A DNA stretch of 64,000 nt from Cryptomeria japonica. Lineage: Eukaryota; Streptophyta; Pinopsida; Cupressales; Cupressaceae. The notes under the pieces are model-generated. The model was given only the letters and a program-made list of their open reading frames with translations. It made no database searches and was not told the DNA's origin. The stretch covers positions 267,707,692 through 267,771,691 of the forward strand of contig NC_081406.1 in assembly GCF_030272615.1 (NCBI RefSeq), given 5' to 3'. This document shows positions 46,691-57,811 of the stretch, in pieces (the stretch's first letter is position 1; each line of letters starts with the position of its first letter). The translations under genes and the position numbers were made by a program.

Positions 46691-48040
46691 TGTTGGTAAC
46701 AATGCAACAAACTAAGAGGGTGGGGTAGTGAATCAATTTGCACAAAAACTTTACACAAAATAGATATGATAATTAATAGTTAAAGCATGAGATAACACCA
46801 CATCAATTACACACATAACACCAAGATTTTTGACATGGAGAAACTGATTAAGGAAAAAACCTTGGTGGGAACCTATCCACAATGAGATAATACCCTGTTA
46901 GGTGTAAATATGAATATTACAATGGGGAATGCATATGCATTCAGGCACACTTCCTAGAGCTCACTACTCAAATAAGAAACCCAGAAAGGCTACAACCTTT
47001 AGGGAAGGCTCACTACCTTACATGAAGTCTCACTGACTTACAAAAGCATTCAGACAACAATCAAGATCACAAGAACTATGAAGATAGAATCTTCATATGC
47101 TTGAGTACAATTTTGATTAAGCACACAGTTTGATCTGCAACACTTCTCTTCTTCTTCACAGTTTTGAAGCATCAAATTACTTATTCACACATCCAAATCG
47201 ATCATACATACTCTCAAAGACCACAAACATTTGCAGACATACATCTTACATGATTATTACATTTATTTATACAAACCCTCAACCTCTATTTCAAGGTCGG
47301 CCAAACCCTCAATACAAATTATAAAATAGTAACCTCACACACTACAATAATACATGCAGACCAAAATAATGTTGGCTAAGACATAGGCTAGACCCAAATG
47401 AATACTGCAAATATGTAAGACCTCCAACAATTACACCTCAATCATTCACAACATGCAACAACCACCAAGAATGTCGCATAACACGAAGAACATCACTAGT
47501 CAAAGAAAATCTTCAATAACGCATACAATAATCAATTCAAACCACCAATATGCATAGAACATAATCTAGAGATATTCACAAGCAATGTGAATTGCACCAC
47601 AACAACCGTAACAACTCAGATTACCAGAATCATCATCATCTCTTTATCAGAGCTCAAGAACATCAACATAACTGCCTGTCAACCTGAAAGATTTGCTGGT
47701 GGATTTACAAATCATGAACCAATCAAAATGAAGACACACATCAACATCTAGAACAAATCCCACACATCCACAACTAAATATATAGCAATTACAAAGGAAT
47801 ATGGAGCACAAACCAGAATATCGAATAACATTAACTGAATAACATCCTCAATACTGGATCTCATAACTTGATCACAACATCATGCAAACCTCTACATATA
47901 GGAATGAACCATCTACAAACAACATACCAGACACCCTTTAAGATGCATCACCTCATCTGCAATACACAGGCTAAACCAACTCATCCAATTTGATTACAAT
48001 ATTGGAACACAGAAAAATATATTAAAAAATCTTTCCAACA
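46691..48040 (-). repeat. host copia 5' LTR
   Basis: 1,350 bp, plus strand from TGTTGGTAACAATGCAAC to CTTTCCAACA. It keeps the segment about 46909-47134 that the other LTR lacks, so this is the more complete version. The remainder aligns well with 35010-36115. Confidence 0.85.
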
Positions 48041-48084
48041 ATCTCCCCATATGTTGACATCAATGACAACATATTAGCTAATGA
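48041..48084 (-). other. extra piece of copia internal 3' end
   Basis: ATCTCCCCATATGTTGACAT and the following bases match 36116-36170, the polypurine-tract side of the same element, apart from a short deletion. In minus sense it lies upstream of the 5' LTR, where flanking DNA should be. It implies that the inserted DNA contained more than one unit, such as a tandem or circular form. Confidence 0.75.
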
Positions 48085-48212
48085 CATCATCATCACATCT
48101 AATATAATCATGAAATAAGGGTTAGCACATGACAAGTCAACATAAGAAATAATTATAAACCACATCTACCAAATAATGAATAAACACAAGTAACCAATTA
48201 TAAACCCTAACA
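48085..48212. repeat. 128-bp flank duplication, right copy
   Basis: It matches 34880-35007 over 128 bp without indels (eight substitutions). It continues into TCCTCATAAGTTC, presumably the original sequence to the right of the insertion point. Confidence 0.85.
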
Positions 48213-50091
48213 TCCTCATAAGTTCTAAGTATAACATCATCCAGCATAGTAACATGATGTATCAAAATCCATCATGAAGCATCTCAACATAAAGAGTCTA
48301 ACAACAAGCAAAGAGTAACATAAACACAAACAAGTCCACAAGTATCTATCATGAGAATCATAAATGAGTGTATCATAGAATGACACTACACAAAATGTAT
48401 ATGTTTGGATCATAATGGAATCGAGTGAAACCAATTTTTCAGAAGGAAAGAATTCATCTTGGCATACCAATCCCGAGAAACCTATTTGAGGCCATATAGA
48501 GACTTTCAAAGTAGACACACAAGTGAGGAATCTTGAACAAACCCTTATGGTTGCCCATGTACATTTTCTCTTGAAGGTCACCATGAAGAAAGGAACTCTT
48601 CACATCCATCTGATGAACTTCTCAATGATGGGATATGACTATACAAAGGACAAGTTAGATGGAGTTCATCTTGGAAACTGGTGCAAAAGTTTGAGTAGTG
48701 AATTTTGGGAACCTGGGAAAATTATTTTTCTACCAAGTGAGAATTATACTTGTCAATGGAGTCACCTATTGCAAATTTTGTTTGATAAATCCACTTGCTT
48801 CGAATAATTTTCCTTCCCTTAGGAAGAGGGACAAGATATCATGTGTGATTTGTTTCCATGGAATTCAAATCTTCTTGTATTGTAGTTCATCCCACTCATG
48901 AATACCTAAAGCTTCTAAAAAATCCTATGGATCAGAAGTTGAAGAAATGAAGAGATGTGAAGCTTGTTTAAATTGTGACCTTGTTCTTTTAGTATTTGAT
49001 GGATCACCAAACTATCACCAGCTAAATCCAATGTATGTTGAGCCCAAAGAAGTGTTGAGGCTAGAGAGTTTGGATGAGAATCATCAACCTCTAAATGACA
49101 AATAGGAGAGGAATGTGAATCCTCATCAACAATTTTTCCATCTAAATTTGAGGAAAAGACTCATCAAAATCAAGAAGATTAAGATCATTTGAAGAACTAT
49201 CATCATCATGCAAAGTCTCTAATGTGATGGTGGATGGAGAAGTGGTATGAGAATAACTTTAAGGAATCTCCCCAAAATAAATATTCCTCTCAATGAACAA
49301 GTCATGAGTGGTGGGATGGAGAAGTTTATAGCCTTTGAAATCATTTGGATACCCCCAAAAATGCATGGCTTTCTTTGTGGATCCACAACCTTGCATTTCT
49401 CAACTAGAATGTGGGCCCATGCAAGAAAACCAAACACTTTGAAGTGCTTGACTATGGGTTTCTCAAGATTCATCCAAGCTTGAAAATGAGTTACCCCTTC
49501 ATAGATTTACGAGGAAATTGGTTCTAGATGTAACATACAATTGATGATGTCTACAGAGTACCGAGGTGCCAAAAATTTGGAGAATCATATAATTTGCCAT
49601 CTCCTTCAAGGAAATGTTCTTGCATTCTACGATTTCATTTTGCTAAGGATTTTTTCTATATAAAATATTTGAAATCTATAAAATTCACAGACCTCAGACT
49701 TTTTTTGAGAAAGTAAATCCATGTGTATCTAGAAAAGTCATCAATAAATGTGAAGACATATCTAGTCCTGGTAAAAAATGGTTGTGGAAATGGTCATGCC
49801 AAGTCATTGTGTACCAACTCTCTAATAGTTGTGTATCTCTCCATGCTTTTCCTTTATCATATTTATACTCAATATGATTACCAAGAATGAATCCTTGTAA
49901 GAGTCCATCATAAAATTGAATAGAAGGAAACCCTAAAAAATGTGCCCTATTGATTAAGTTGTTGCAAGAAATACTAATTCAAGTGGTCAAACTATTGATG
50001 CCACAAAAAAATCACCTTATTTGCATGAGTAATATTGTAGATATATTCTATCTATTGATGACCTACTTTTCAAACAACAATTGTAGACACC
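48213..50091 (-). pseudogene. pol: strongly decayed copia pol fragment
   Basis: After about 200 bp of dispersed repeat, broken minus-strand frames show copia pol. QMDVKSSFLHGDLQE of RT lies near 48555-48610. The integrase end KPIVKHFKVFGFLAWAHI and VDPQRKPCIFGG lies at about 49350-49470. Pieces of the integrase core (LREK-like, around 49690-49760) extend to about 50060. It has many stops and frameshifts, no LTRs, and another sequence from the two copia families described above. It is a remnant, cut on the right by a gypsy-type border at 50092. Confidence 0.65.
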
Positions 50092-51530
50092 TTTCTTGTC
50101 TGGGACGATACTAGATTTTGACTCGTATTAGCTCAATCTTGTGTCATACAAACTTATTTTTGTTGTCGCATGAGGTATAAATTGTTGTCATACAAGTTTC
50201 TATTTTGGAATTTCTTTACTCGTATCAACTGGTTCTTATGTCATACGAGTCTATTTCCTCCCTAGTGCAAGATCTAATTTTTTGTCATTTCAGCTATCAA
50301 ATTGTGTCGTAGGAGTCTCTGCCTCTCTGATTTTTAACAGACTGCATTTTAGGGTTTTTTGGTTTTAATCCGATCATTACTAATGCTAACCTTGATTGAT
50401 TTGTAATATTTTTGGTAGCCTAACTCTTTTCTACTAGATGATTGTCAAAGATACACTAGTCAAAGACCAAATTCAAAACACATCATGACTACTAACGGAT
50501 TTATTTTGTAGGTTGCCTAAGAAAATTCGGCAAAAAATTGTGTATTCATTATATTTTTTTAGGCACACTTGTCTTTTGGCTAAAAATGAACAATCATGTA
50601 TTTTGTGTCTTTGGTGATAGGCGAGTATGCTCTCACCTTTCTTAGGTGATCAGAAAGCTAGACTCACCTTTTAATTTTATTAGTGAATTTCTTTAGTAGG
50701 CCTGCCCTCCCGACGAGTAATAACTCTTAGCCATTAAGGTCGGTGATAGCGGAATGACCTAAGTGGGAATGGCTAATGCCAAGTAATCCAAAACATTATA
50801 AAATAAATGTGATTTGATGAAAATCAAGTCAATGGAAGTGCTTGGGAATAGCTCTCCTCCATACCTTTGGGTATATCAAACCTTGGTTTTCAAGGCTAGG
50901 AGACCTCTTAATTGAGTATTATACTCTGACGTGTTGAACGGATCCCTTACTAGTTCTGGTTAAAATTAGAAGCTACCCGATTCACCTCCGAAAGGGTGAT
51001 AATATGTGTGCAAGAGAGATAGTAACTCTCCCAAGACTCTTGCCATATCGTGCCCCCATTAGCATTTGGACTCGGATAATACGACGTTAAGAATCTATTG
51101 CGTGAGACTTAGCGGTCGTATTCTGATTAGCTATTGGGTGTGTACCTAAGTTTGCAAGCAAAGGTTTTCTCTCTTAGCCAACTTCCTTAGGGTTTAGCAT
51201 TCTTGGAGTCACTTATCATATTGCGTGTTTGCTATGTATTCATCCCTAAATTGAAAAATCAGACATCTAAAACTGGAAAATACAAGCAAAACATCAAACT
51301 TCAATGATCAAAATTCGACCAAACAAACATTTTGTTATCTCTGCTCTGTTATCTGTCGTATGAGTTACGATTCATTGTCATACTAGTTAGTAATTTGTTG
51401 TATGGTTCAGAAAGAAATGTCGTACGAAACTATGCTTTTTACATGAAATTTATGATTTGTCGTATGGTCTGGTATCTCTTGTCATTTGGGACTATGTAAT
51501 CTTTTGTACGAAACTTTGTTTCTGTCAGTC
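50092..51530 (+). repeat. gypsy-type LTR head and leader with a repeated GTCGTATGA motif
   Basis: TGTAGACACC at 50092 is the border sequence of gypsy LTRs here, but the following sequence differs from the LTRs at 13597 and 57812. GTCGTATGAG, or its near inverse CTCGTAT / GTCATACGAG, recurs in two clusters: at about 50131, 50148, 50167, 50187, 50216, 50235 and 50307, and at 51355, 51376, 51399, 51419, 51452 and 51502. About 1 kb with no clustering separates them. That spacer holds a CCCGATTCACCTCC and TATCGTGCCCCCATTAGC stretch of the kind found in LTR ends. I cannot locate a primer site. The frame of gypsy proteins opens downstream at about 51820. Confidence 0.5.
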
Positions 51531-51819
51531 CAAAGCTGTGTCTTGCATGCCTTTTTTAGATTTGTCATTTCTGCTTGGTCAATTTGCAGTAATCATAAAC
51601 ACCTATTATCTATCAATATGTGCTTAGATTGTCTTCTTGGTTCACTTGGTCAAAGTTATCATTCATCAAAATTAGACTTTAGAACATGTACACCTCAATA
51701 TTTTCAAGTGCTCACCCTCAACAAGTTCAAAATCTAAACATCTTAAAGTGCATTATCACCCTCTTTGGTAAACTGATCACTCAAACATAGTTTCTCATTA
51801 GGATCTATCATCCTTTATC

Positions 51820-53034
51820 ATGAAACTAAAATGTTTGGTTAGGATAATCTCATCCCACATTGTAGGATATATCGTTCCTACTGGACTTGGTTATTATCAA
51901 ATCATCATCATTGCACTCCTAAACCGAAGATCGAAAAACTTGCAAACCTTTAAACACTTGAATCCTCTTTTAGTGTCATATCACTCTATCGTATCCACCT
52001 CGATAGTTGATCACTTATCAAAACAACTTTTGGACAATCAAACCCCTGAAATGAAAACATAAACATTTGAAATAGTTGAAGATCATATCAACAGGACATA
52101 CCAAAGAAAAATACAAGTAACAAGACAACATATCAGAGAAATCAAACAAGTCCAAAATCAAAATCCAACTATGTTAAAATCTCACAAGGATTCAAACAAA
52201 TCTCCAAAGAAAGGTGGTTCTTTTATGCAACTCTTAAAGATATCCCTAAAGGATTTGACTGAGAAAGATCAAAATCATACACCTATGTCTAGCAAAGGCT
52301 CATCCCCCCATAAGCAAATTGACTCTCCAAAGGAATCTATTCTTTTACTTTTTAAAAGCTTACAAGAACCTTTCATAGCATCATCACCAAAGAATACATC
52401 CAAAGATTGATTTCCCCAAGGGATATCCATCATGGCCATCAAACCTATTTCAGAGGATCCTATTCAAAGCTCATATCCAAGCATTGCTTCCTTGCAACAT
52501 CCACATATTGCTTCCTTGCAAATTGAAGTCCCGACTCATAAAACGCTCATTAATCATGTCCTAATAGATGGGGGAGCTAGCTTGAACATCTTCTCTTTGA
52601 GTCTTGTCTATGCTCTAGGTTATTCAGAAGATGCAGCTGATCCCCGGAAAAAGATAAAAATTAAAGCCTATGGTGGAGAAGAGCATTCCTCTAAAGGAAT
52701 TGTGGTTTTACCCATCAGAGTGGGACCTTTGCAGAAAGACATAGCATGCCAAGTTCTAGACTTGGACCTACCATACAACATACTCTTGGGAAGACCTTGG
52801 ATACAGGACATACAAGCCATTACATCAACATGTCATCAGTGCTTAAAGTTTCCATACAATGGGCAGGAAATCACAATATCAGAAAACTCAAATCCATTAC
52901 AGTGTTGTAGTGATCTGAACCCAACTCCAGAGGTTATTGTTTCACATAACAGAGAGGCAGCATCTTCAAGCACACAATCCAAGGAACAATCATTTGCATC
53001 AATTTTGTCAAACATGGAAAAAAAATGCAGCTAA
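51820..53034 (+). pseudogene. gypsy late gag and protease
   Basis: One frame with stops at about 52060 and 52408. The protease is clear near 52540-52850: VLIDGGASLNIFS carries the D-G-G-A form of the aspartic protease active site usual in plant gypsy elements, followed by LDLPYNILLGRPWI, the conserved ILGRPW-type end. The first part is Lys/Ser-rich and helical with no zinc knuckle. A frameshift in an A-run at 53018-53025 moves translation into the next frame. Confidence 0.75.
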
Positions 53035-54505
53035 GAGATCGAGGGACCAAAGAATATTTGCTATCATGGAAAAATAAACAAGAACAACTTCAAATTGAAA
53101 GGGATGAAGAAACAGATGTAGATGTCGATATAGTTCACATGTATGTAGGACAAACATTGGGAACTAGCTTGCTTGAGTGAGAATCACATTTGACTGACTT
53201 GGACTTAATCAAGGACGATCAGGAACCCCTTGCGCGAGATCTTTCTAATGAGAGTACCATTCTAGACATCGACATACATATTGAAATCTCTGACATCTCT
53301 ATCATGACCCCTAATATCTTTGACATAATCCAACATGAGGATCCTTTATGCTTAATCCACCTTGAGCTTATTGATTGGGAAAATGAAGGACATACCACAA
53401 TTGATACCTTTCCGAATGACCATGCCATATCCTTATATCTTAATGAAATCAAACCCGCAACAACTTTCACCAGGGATTCTACTAACGTATCTTCAAGTCA
53501 AGTGGGTGTTAAATCTCCTAGTCACAAAAGTGAAAATAAAGAAAAGAATATCAAGTCTAATGCTGAAAACCATTTATTGGCAACATTGGACCGATAAAAA
53601 GTAAAAATAAAGGACACATCTAGCGGTAAAAACCTCCTTGAGGTGCCAAAATATGGGAGATTTGACACCTTACCTGAATGTTATCAAAAGAGGTTATCTA
53701 TCCCAATCAAACCAACAGAGGCAGTTATCATTGATACAACTGATCTATATCTAGCAATCTCTCTATCAAAACTAGCAAGGCAAAAATATTTGGAACACTT
53801 CAAAAGATGGCAAATCAACTTTATTTGTTCATATATAGACATTCTAGGGTTTGATCCATATCTTACAATACATCACCCAAATATCAGTCCAGGAGAAAGC
53901 ATCAATAATGGAACACAACACAGAATAGGAGCAGGTATTCTATTCATCACACCACAAGGTTATACAATCCCAAAAGCATACAAATTAAGCTTTCCATGCA
54001 CCAAAAACACAATAGAGTATGAAGCTTTGGTAACAAGTATCAAAATGGCTATACAATGGAACATTACACAACTTCAAGTCTTTGGAGACTCTTAGCTCAT
54101 CATTAATAAAATCAATGATGACTATCAAATAAGGGATGAAAAATTGATGCCTTATAAAAAGATGGTTGATGATATCAAGAAATAATTCATAGAAATAACT
54201 TTCTAGCAGATTCCAAGGAATGACAACAAAGCAACAGATGCCATGGCTACACTTGCTTCTCTCCTTCAGACACAGGAAAATCAACAACATTATGAATTCC
54301 TGGTGGAAGAATTGTTTTACCCTGCTCATAATTGTCCTGATTCCCAAAATATCTATCACCTTGTGGGGCATGATTCCTCACACTATCGCCAAACTTACAC
54401 ATACCTGAAATATAACACCCTACCTCCTGACTTATCGAAGAATCAAAAGAGAAACTTTATTCACCAATCCTCCCATTTTACTCTTGTCGTGGATACCCTA
54501 TTTAA
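53035..54505 (+). pseudogene. pol: gypsy spacer and second RNase H; RT missing
   Basis: The frame continues after the A-run with an acidic spacer (HMYVGQTLGTSLLE, DLDLIKDDQEPLARDL), stops at 53595, resumes with VPKYGRFDTLPECYQKR and passes directly into RNase H: GTQHRIGAGILFITPQGY, TIEYEALV, QVFGDS. The first catalytic Asp position is Asn (INNG in place of YFDG), while Glu and GDS are visible. It goes on with LMPYKKMVDDIKK and ATDAMATLASLLQTQ, the end of aRNH. Stops lie at 54093, 54181 and 54204. None of the reverse-transcriptase motifs (AEW, YVDD) occur between protease and RNase H. Confidence 0.72.
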
Positions 54506-55619
54506 ATGAGGTCTAGATGGTACTCTTTTAAGATGTCTCAAACAAGAAGAATTTGAGAAGGCCTTACATGAAGTCCATAATGGCATTTGTGGCACTCATT
54601 CAAGTGGTCTTACCCTTTTGAAAAAACTCATACACTTGGGCTATTATTGGCCGACTATGGAACGAGATTCTTTTCAAATAGCTAGAACATGTAAACAATG
54701 TCAGATCCATGGGAATTTGATTCATGCACCAGCACAAGAACTTCATGCTTTAGCAACATCTTGGTCTTTCTACCAATGGGGTCTTGATCTAGTATGAAGG
54801 ATAAATCCTTCTTCATTTAATGGTCACAAATTCATCCTTGTAGCTACATAATATTTCACAAAATGGATTGAGGCAGTACCTCTCAAAAATATCATAGGAA
54901 AACAAATTGTTGCATTTATCTTGAATTATATCATTTATCGCTATGGAATACCAATGACCATTATCACTGATAATGGGCGATCGTTCAAGAATCAAGATGT
55001 ACAAGAGCTATGTGAGAAATTCAAGATCCAACAAAGATTCTCCACACCCTACTATCCATAAGGGAATAGGCAAGCAGAAGCATCAAACAAAATTATTCTG
55101 AAAATCCTCAAAAAGACAATGAATGATGCTGGAAGAGATTGGCATATTCAATTAAACCCTACTCTATGGGCCTACCATACTAGTATCCACACACCAACAG
55201 GTGCCACACCTTTACCTCTTGTTTATGGATCAGAAGCAATACTGCCAATAGAAGCATAGATATCTTCTCTACGAGCATCATTAAAAGGTCTCATCCCAGA
55301 TGAAGAACAACGAGTATCTAGATTACAAGAGTTAGAATTGATCCATGAACGAAGACAAAATGCCTTTGATCATTTAAAGGTATATCAACAAAGAATGTGT
55401 CAGAGTTATAATCACGGGGTCAAACCACAAGTCTTTCAATTTGGAGAACTAGTACTAAAAGAAAATCCACACAACCAGGCAGATCGAGAAAAGAAAGGAA
55501 AGTTTGAACCAAACTGGTTAGGTTCATTTGTGATCACAACAGTATTCAGATCAGGAGCATATCAACTATCAAATAGGATGAAGATCAGCTTGAAGAACCC
55601 ATCAATAGCATGCATCTGA
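54506..55619 (+). pseudogene. pol: gypsy integrase
   Basis: In the same frame as RNase H. The zinc-binding H-H-C-C part is visible (HEVHNGICGTH ... CKQCQ), then the catalytic Asp in WGLDLV, the second in IITDNGRSFKN and the Glu in QAEASNKIILK. The C-terminal LWAYHTSIHTPTGATPLPLV, GSEAILPIEA and LVLKENPHNQADREKKGKFEP complete the domain, which ends at 55617-55619. TGA at 54796 and TAA or TAG at about 54847, 55060 and 55257 interrupt it. It is the best preserved gypsy integrase in the window. Confidence 0.82.
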
Positions 55620-56810
55620 AGAAATTTTATGTCTGAAAAAGCAGAAAAAATAAAGTAAAAAAATAAAAAAAATAAAAAATAAAAAACAGTGAAAAAACAA
55701 AAAATCCAAACAAAAAATCAAATATGAGAAAAGGTGCAATAAAAACAGATGGTGAAAACCTGACAAACAGGCGCTATCTGTCTACTAGCTCTTCCATTTA
55801 TTAGTTCATGCATCCTTCCGCTTGCATTCTTTTCCATCAACATTGTTCATATGCATAATAAAGCCTTGTACATACGCAGGCATCCGAGCTAATCTCTCGC
55901 CATGGTTTGGATCATTGAGTATATCATAACAAATCTATTTCTAGGCTTGGGGCAAAATCCTACACCTAGCTAGGGGAAAATTTATTGATCATTTTGAGCT
56001 TAATCAAATAGGTAGAACAAACAGTTAGAGAACCCTTAATAAGCAAAAACTAAAACACATCCAACAATGAACATGAGATCAAATTATCAACCATCAAACT
56101 ATCACAAAGTCAGTATAAGCACATTCACACACCTTTTCAATGGATGATATCTTTTGGATAATGATTTTAACATGATTGTTCAACCTTTTTTTATCTTGAT
56201 TTTTTCTATCATGATTTCTAAGTGACTCCAGGATGTCTTTGACTAGAGGAACAAGGAAGAAACATGATATTTTTCTTGTCTACTATTTGAAAATTAATCA
56301 TTAATATGTGCAAAATTGTCTCAGGACATGATCATTGGAGTATCATCAAATACATTTCTGATTTGCGTATTGAAATGATTAATACTGCTTGTTTTACACA
56401 AGAAATACTCAGGTCATCTTGGTTCAATTATATCTCGATGCTTGTGCTAACTTGCCATATCAATTCTAAGAAAATAGTGCTCAGGTCATCATGGTTTAAT
56501 TATACCATTGATGTTTGCATAGTTCGAACCCGGTTGGGCCCTTCTTAAGCTTTGTCTTTTAGAATATTGAGACGTTTTAATGTTATAAAGCTGCAGTGGT
56601 ATATATTACAAAAGAAGAGTGGTTTGGAAAATTATTAATAAGGTGTTTGTTGTATGATAGAATAACAAATCAATTGGTTTAATTTCAATCTATAATATGA
56701 TTTGTTTCAATTTTCTAATCATCATATTTTGAAATAAGTAGGGAGGTTAATCAAGAGTAGTGAATTTAAATAAGTAATATATGAGGGTAAGTAGTATAGT
56801 GTCCAGAGAA

Positions 56811-56975
56811 AAAATGGCTAGGCAAGTATAAGGAAGGCATAAATGTATTTCTAAGTAAATGTTGGAGTGGGAGAAAGTGATGGATGGTGATAAAATGGCA
56901 AGGCAAGTATAAGGAAGGCATAAATGTAATTCTATATAAGTAAATGTTGGAGTGGGAAAAAGTGATGGATGGTGA
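56811..56975. repeat. tandem duplication, about 82 bp twice
   Basis: Units 56811-56891 and 56892-56975, both from AAAATGGC to GGATGGTGA, differ by a few substitutions and a short indel (CTAAGTAAATG against CTATATAAGTAAATG). The similarity is higher than in most of the surrounding sequence, so it is relatively recent. Confidence 0.85.
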
Positions 56976-57429
56976 GTGATCAATGGGTGAGCATCCTAGT
57001 ATTTTGTCATAATTTTTTTTTGTTGGTCAGTGTTTTTTAAGTAAGTAGATTCAGGACTCCTCACATTTCAAAAGCTCAATGATGACAAAAACACAATAAT
57101 CTAGTGACTAGTCCAGTCGTAGCTTTGCATTTCATTTGCATTGGCATTTGCATTTGGCTTGAATTTGATTCTTGCATGGGATCCCACATGCTCCTTTTAT
57201 CCAAGGTTAAATCTGTCATAGGAATCATCAAGGTATCATCACAAGTGTATACGCAATTAGACTAATGACTCATATCCCTCCAAATATTGTCGACCCATCG
57301 AAAACCTTATACTACCCTCTCAACAGAACCAACATTAGCATATCTAAATCTTTCTGCAACTTGATATCAAAAAACTGTCAGTTCTTTATCTAATCAATCT
57401 GATCAATTCTATCAATCAATCTAATCGAT

Positions 57430-57560
57430 TCTATCATGTCCTATACAAGATGTATCTCTCCTGAAACCAGATGTTTTGATCATGTCTTATACAGGATATA
57501 TCATTCCTAAAACCAGACGTTTTGATCATCTTTGTCTTATACAGGAGGGGTCATTCTTGA
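57430..57560. repeat. degenerate tandem repeat, about 55 bp, three units
   Basis: Units start near 57440, 57486 and 57535 with TCYTATACARGA, followed by ATCWYTCCTGAAACCAGA-like text and TTTTGATCAT. They lie 250 bp before the gypsy polypurine tract. Confidence 0.65.
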
Positions 57561-57797
57561 AACCAAATAGAATCTTGATCTTATCAATCTACTCAATCAA
57601 TATTTATCAATAATCAAGAACTCGCATTTTCATCAACCACAGTTGCAAAAATCAAATCATTTCTAATCGAGATATCAATTTTGCAAAGGTCAATTATCTC
57701 AATTGATCTCCAGAGGGGGCATCATCATATTGCAATCTATCAATCAAGAGTTGGGATGAGATTATTCTTTGAATCAATGTGTCATCACACCTTGCTT

Positions 57798-57811
57798 CAA
57801 AGAGTGGAAAA
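57798..57811 (+). promoter_or_regulatory. gypsy polypurine tract
   Basis: AAAGAGTGGAAAAA directly before TGCATACACCTAAAAATGG. It is comparable with CAAAGAGGGGCAAA of the minus-strand gypsy. Confidence 0.65.

Larger units (their letters stand above)
35010..48040 (-). mobile_element. host copia element, minus strand
   Basis: In minus sense: 5' LTR (46691-48040), primer site, gag, protease, start of integrase, an inserted plus-strand copia (38238-44899), rest of integrase, reverse transcriptase, part of RNase H, polypurine tract, 3' LTR (35010-36115). Without the insert the internal part is only about 3.9 kb, so some sequence has been lost, notably the end of RNase H. It has no 5-bp target duplication; instead a 128-bp flank duplication and 44 extra bases of its own 3' internal sequence lie beyond the 5' LTR. 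Confidence 0.85.
55620..57797 (+). other. gypsy 3' non-coding region with short tandem repeats
   Basis: No ORF is supported, and unlike the minus-strand relative there is no PMD gene. It contains an A-rich run (55640-55740), a two-unit repeat with CTCAGGTCATCTTGGTTCAA (56410) and CTCAGGTCATCATGGTTTAA (56482), a recent-looking duplication at 56811-56975, and a three-unit repeat at 57430-57560 of the kind GTCTTATACAGGATATATCA. Confidence 0.55.

Noticed and set aside
50092-51530. 5' LTR forming a pair with 57812-58602
   Set aside because: Both begin with a TGnAnACACC border, but the following sequence does not match, so they cannot be the two LTRs of one insertion.
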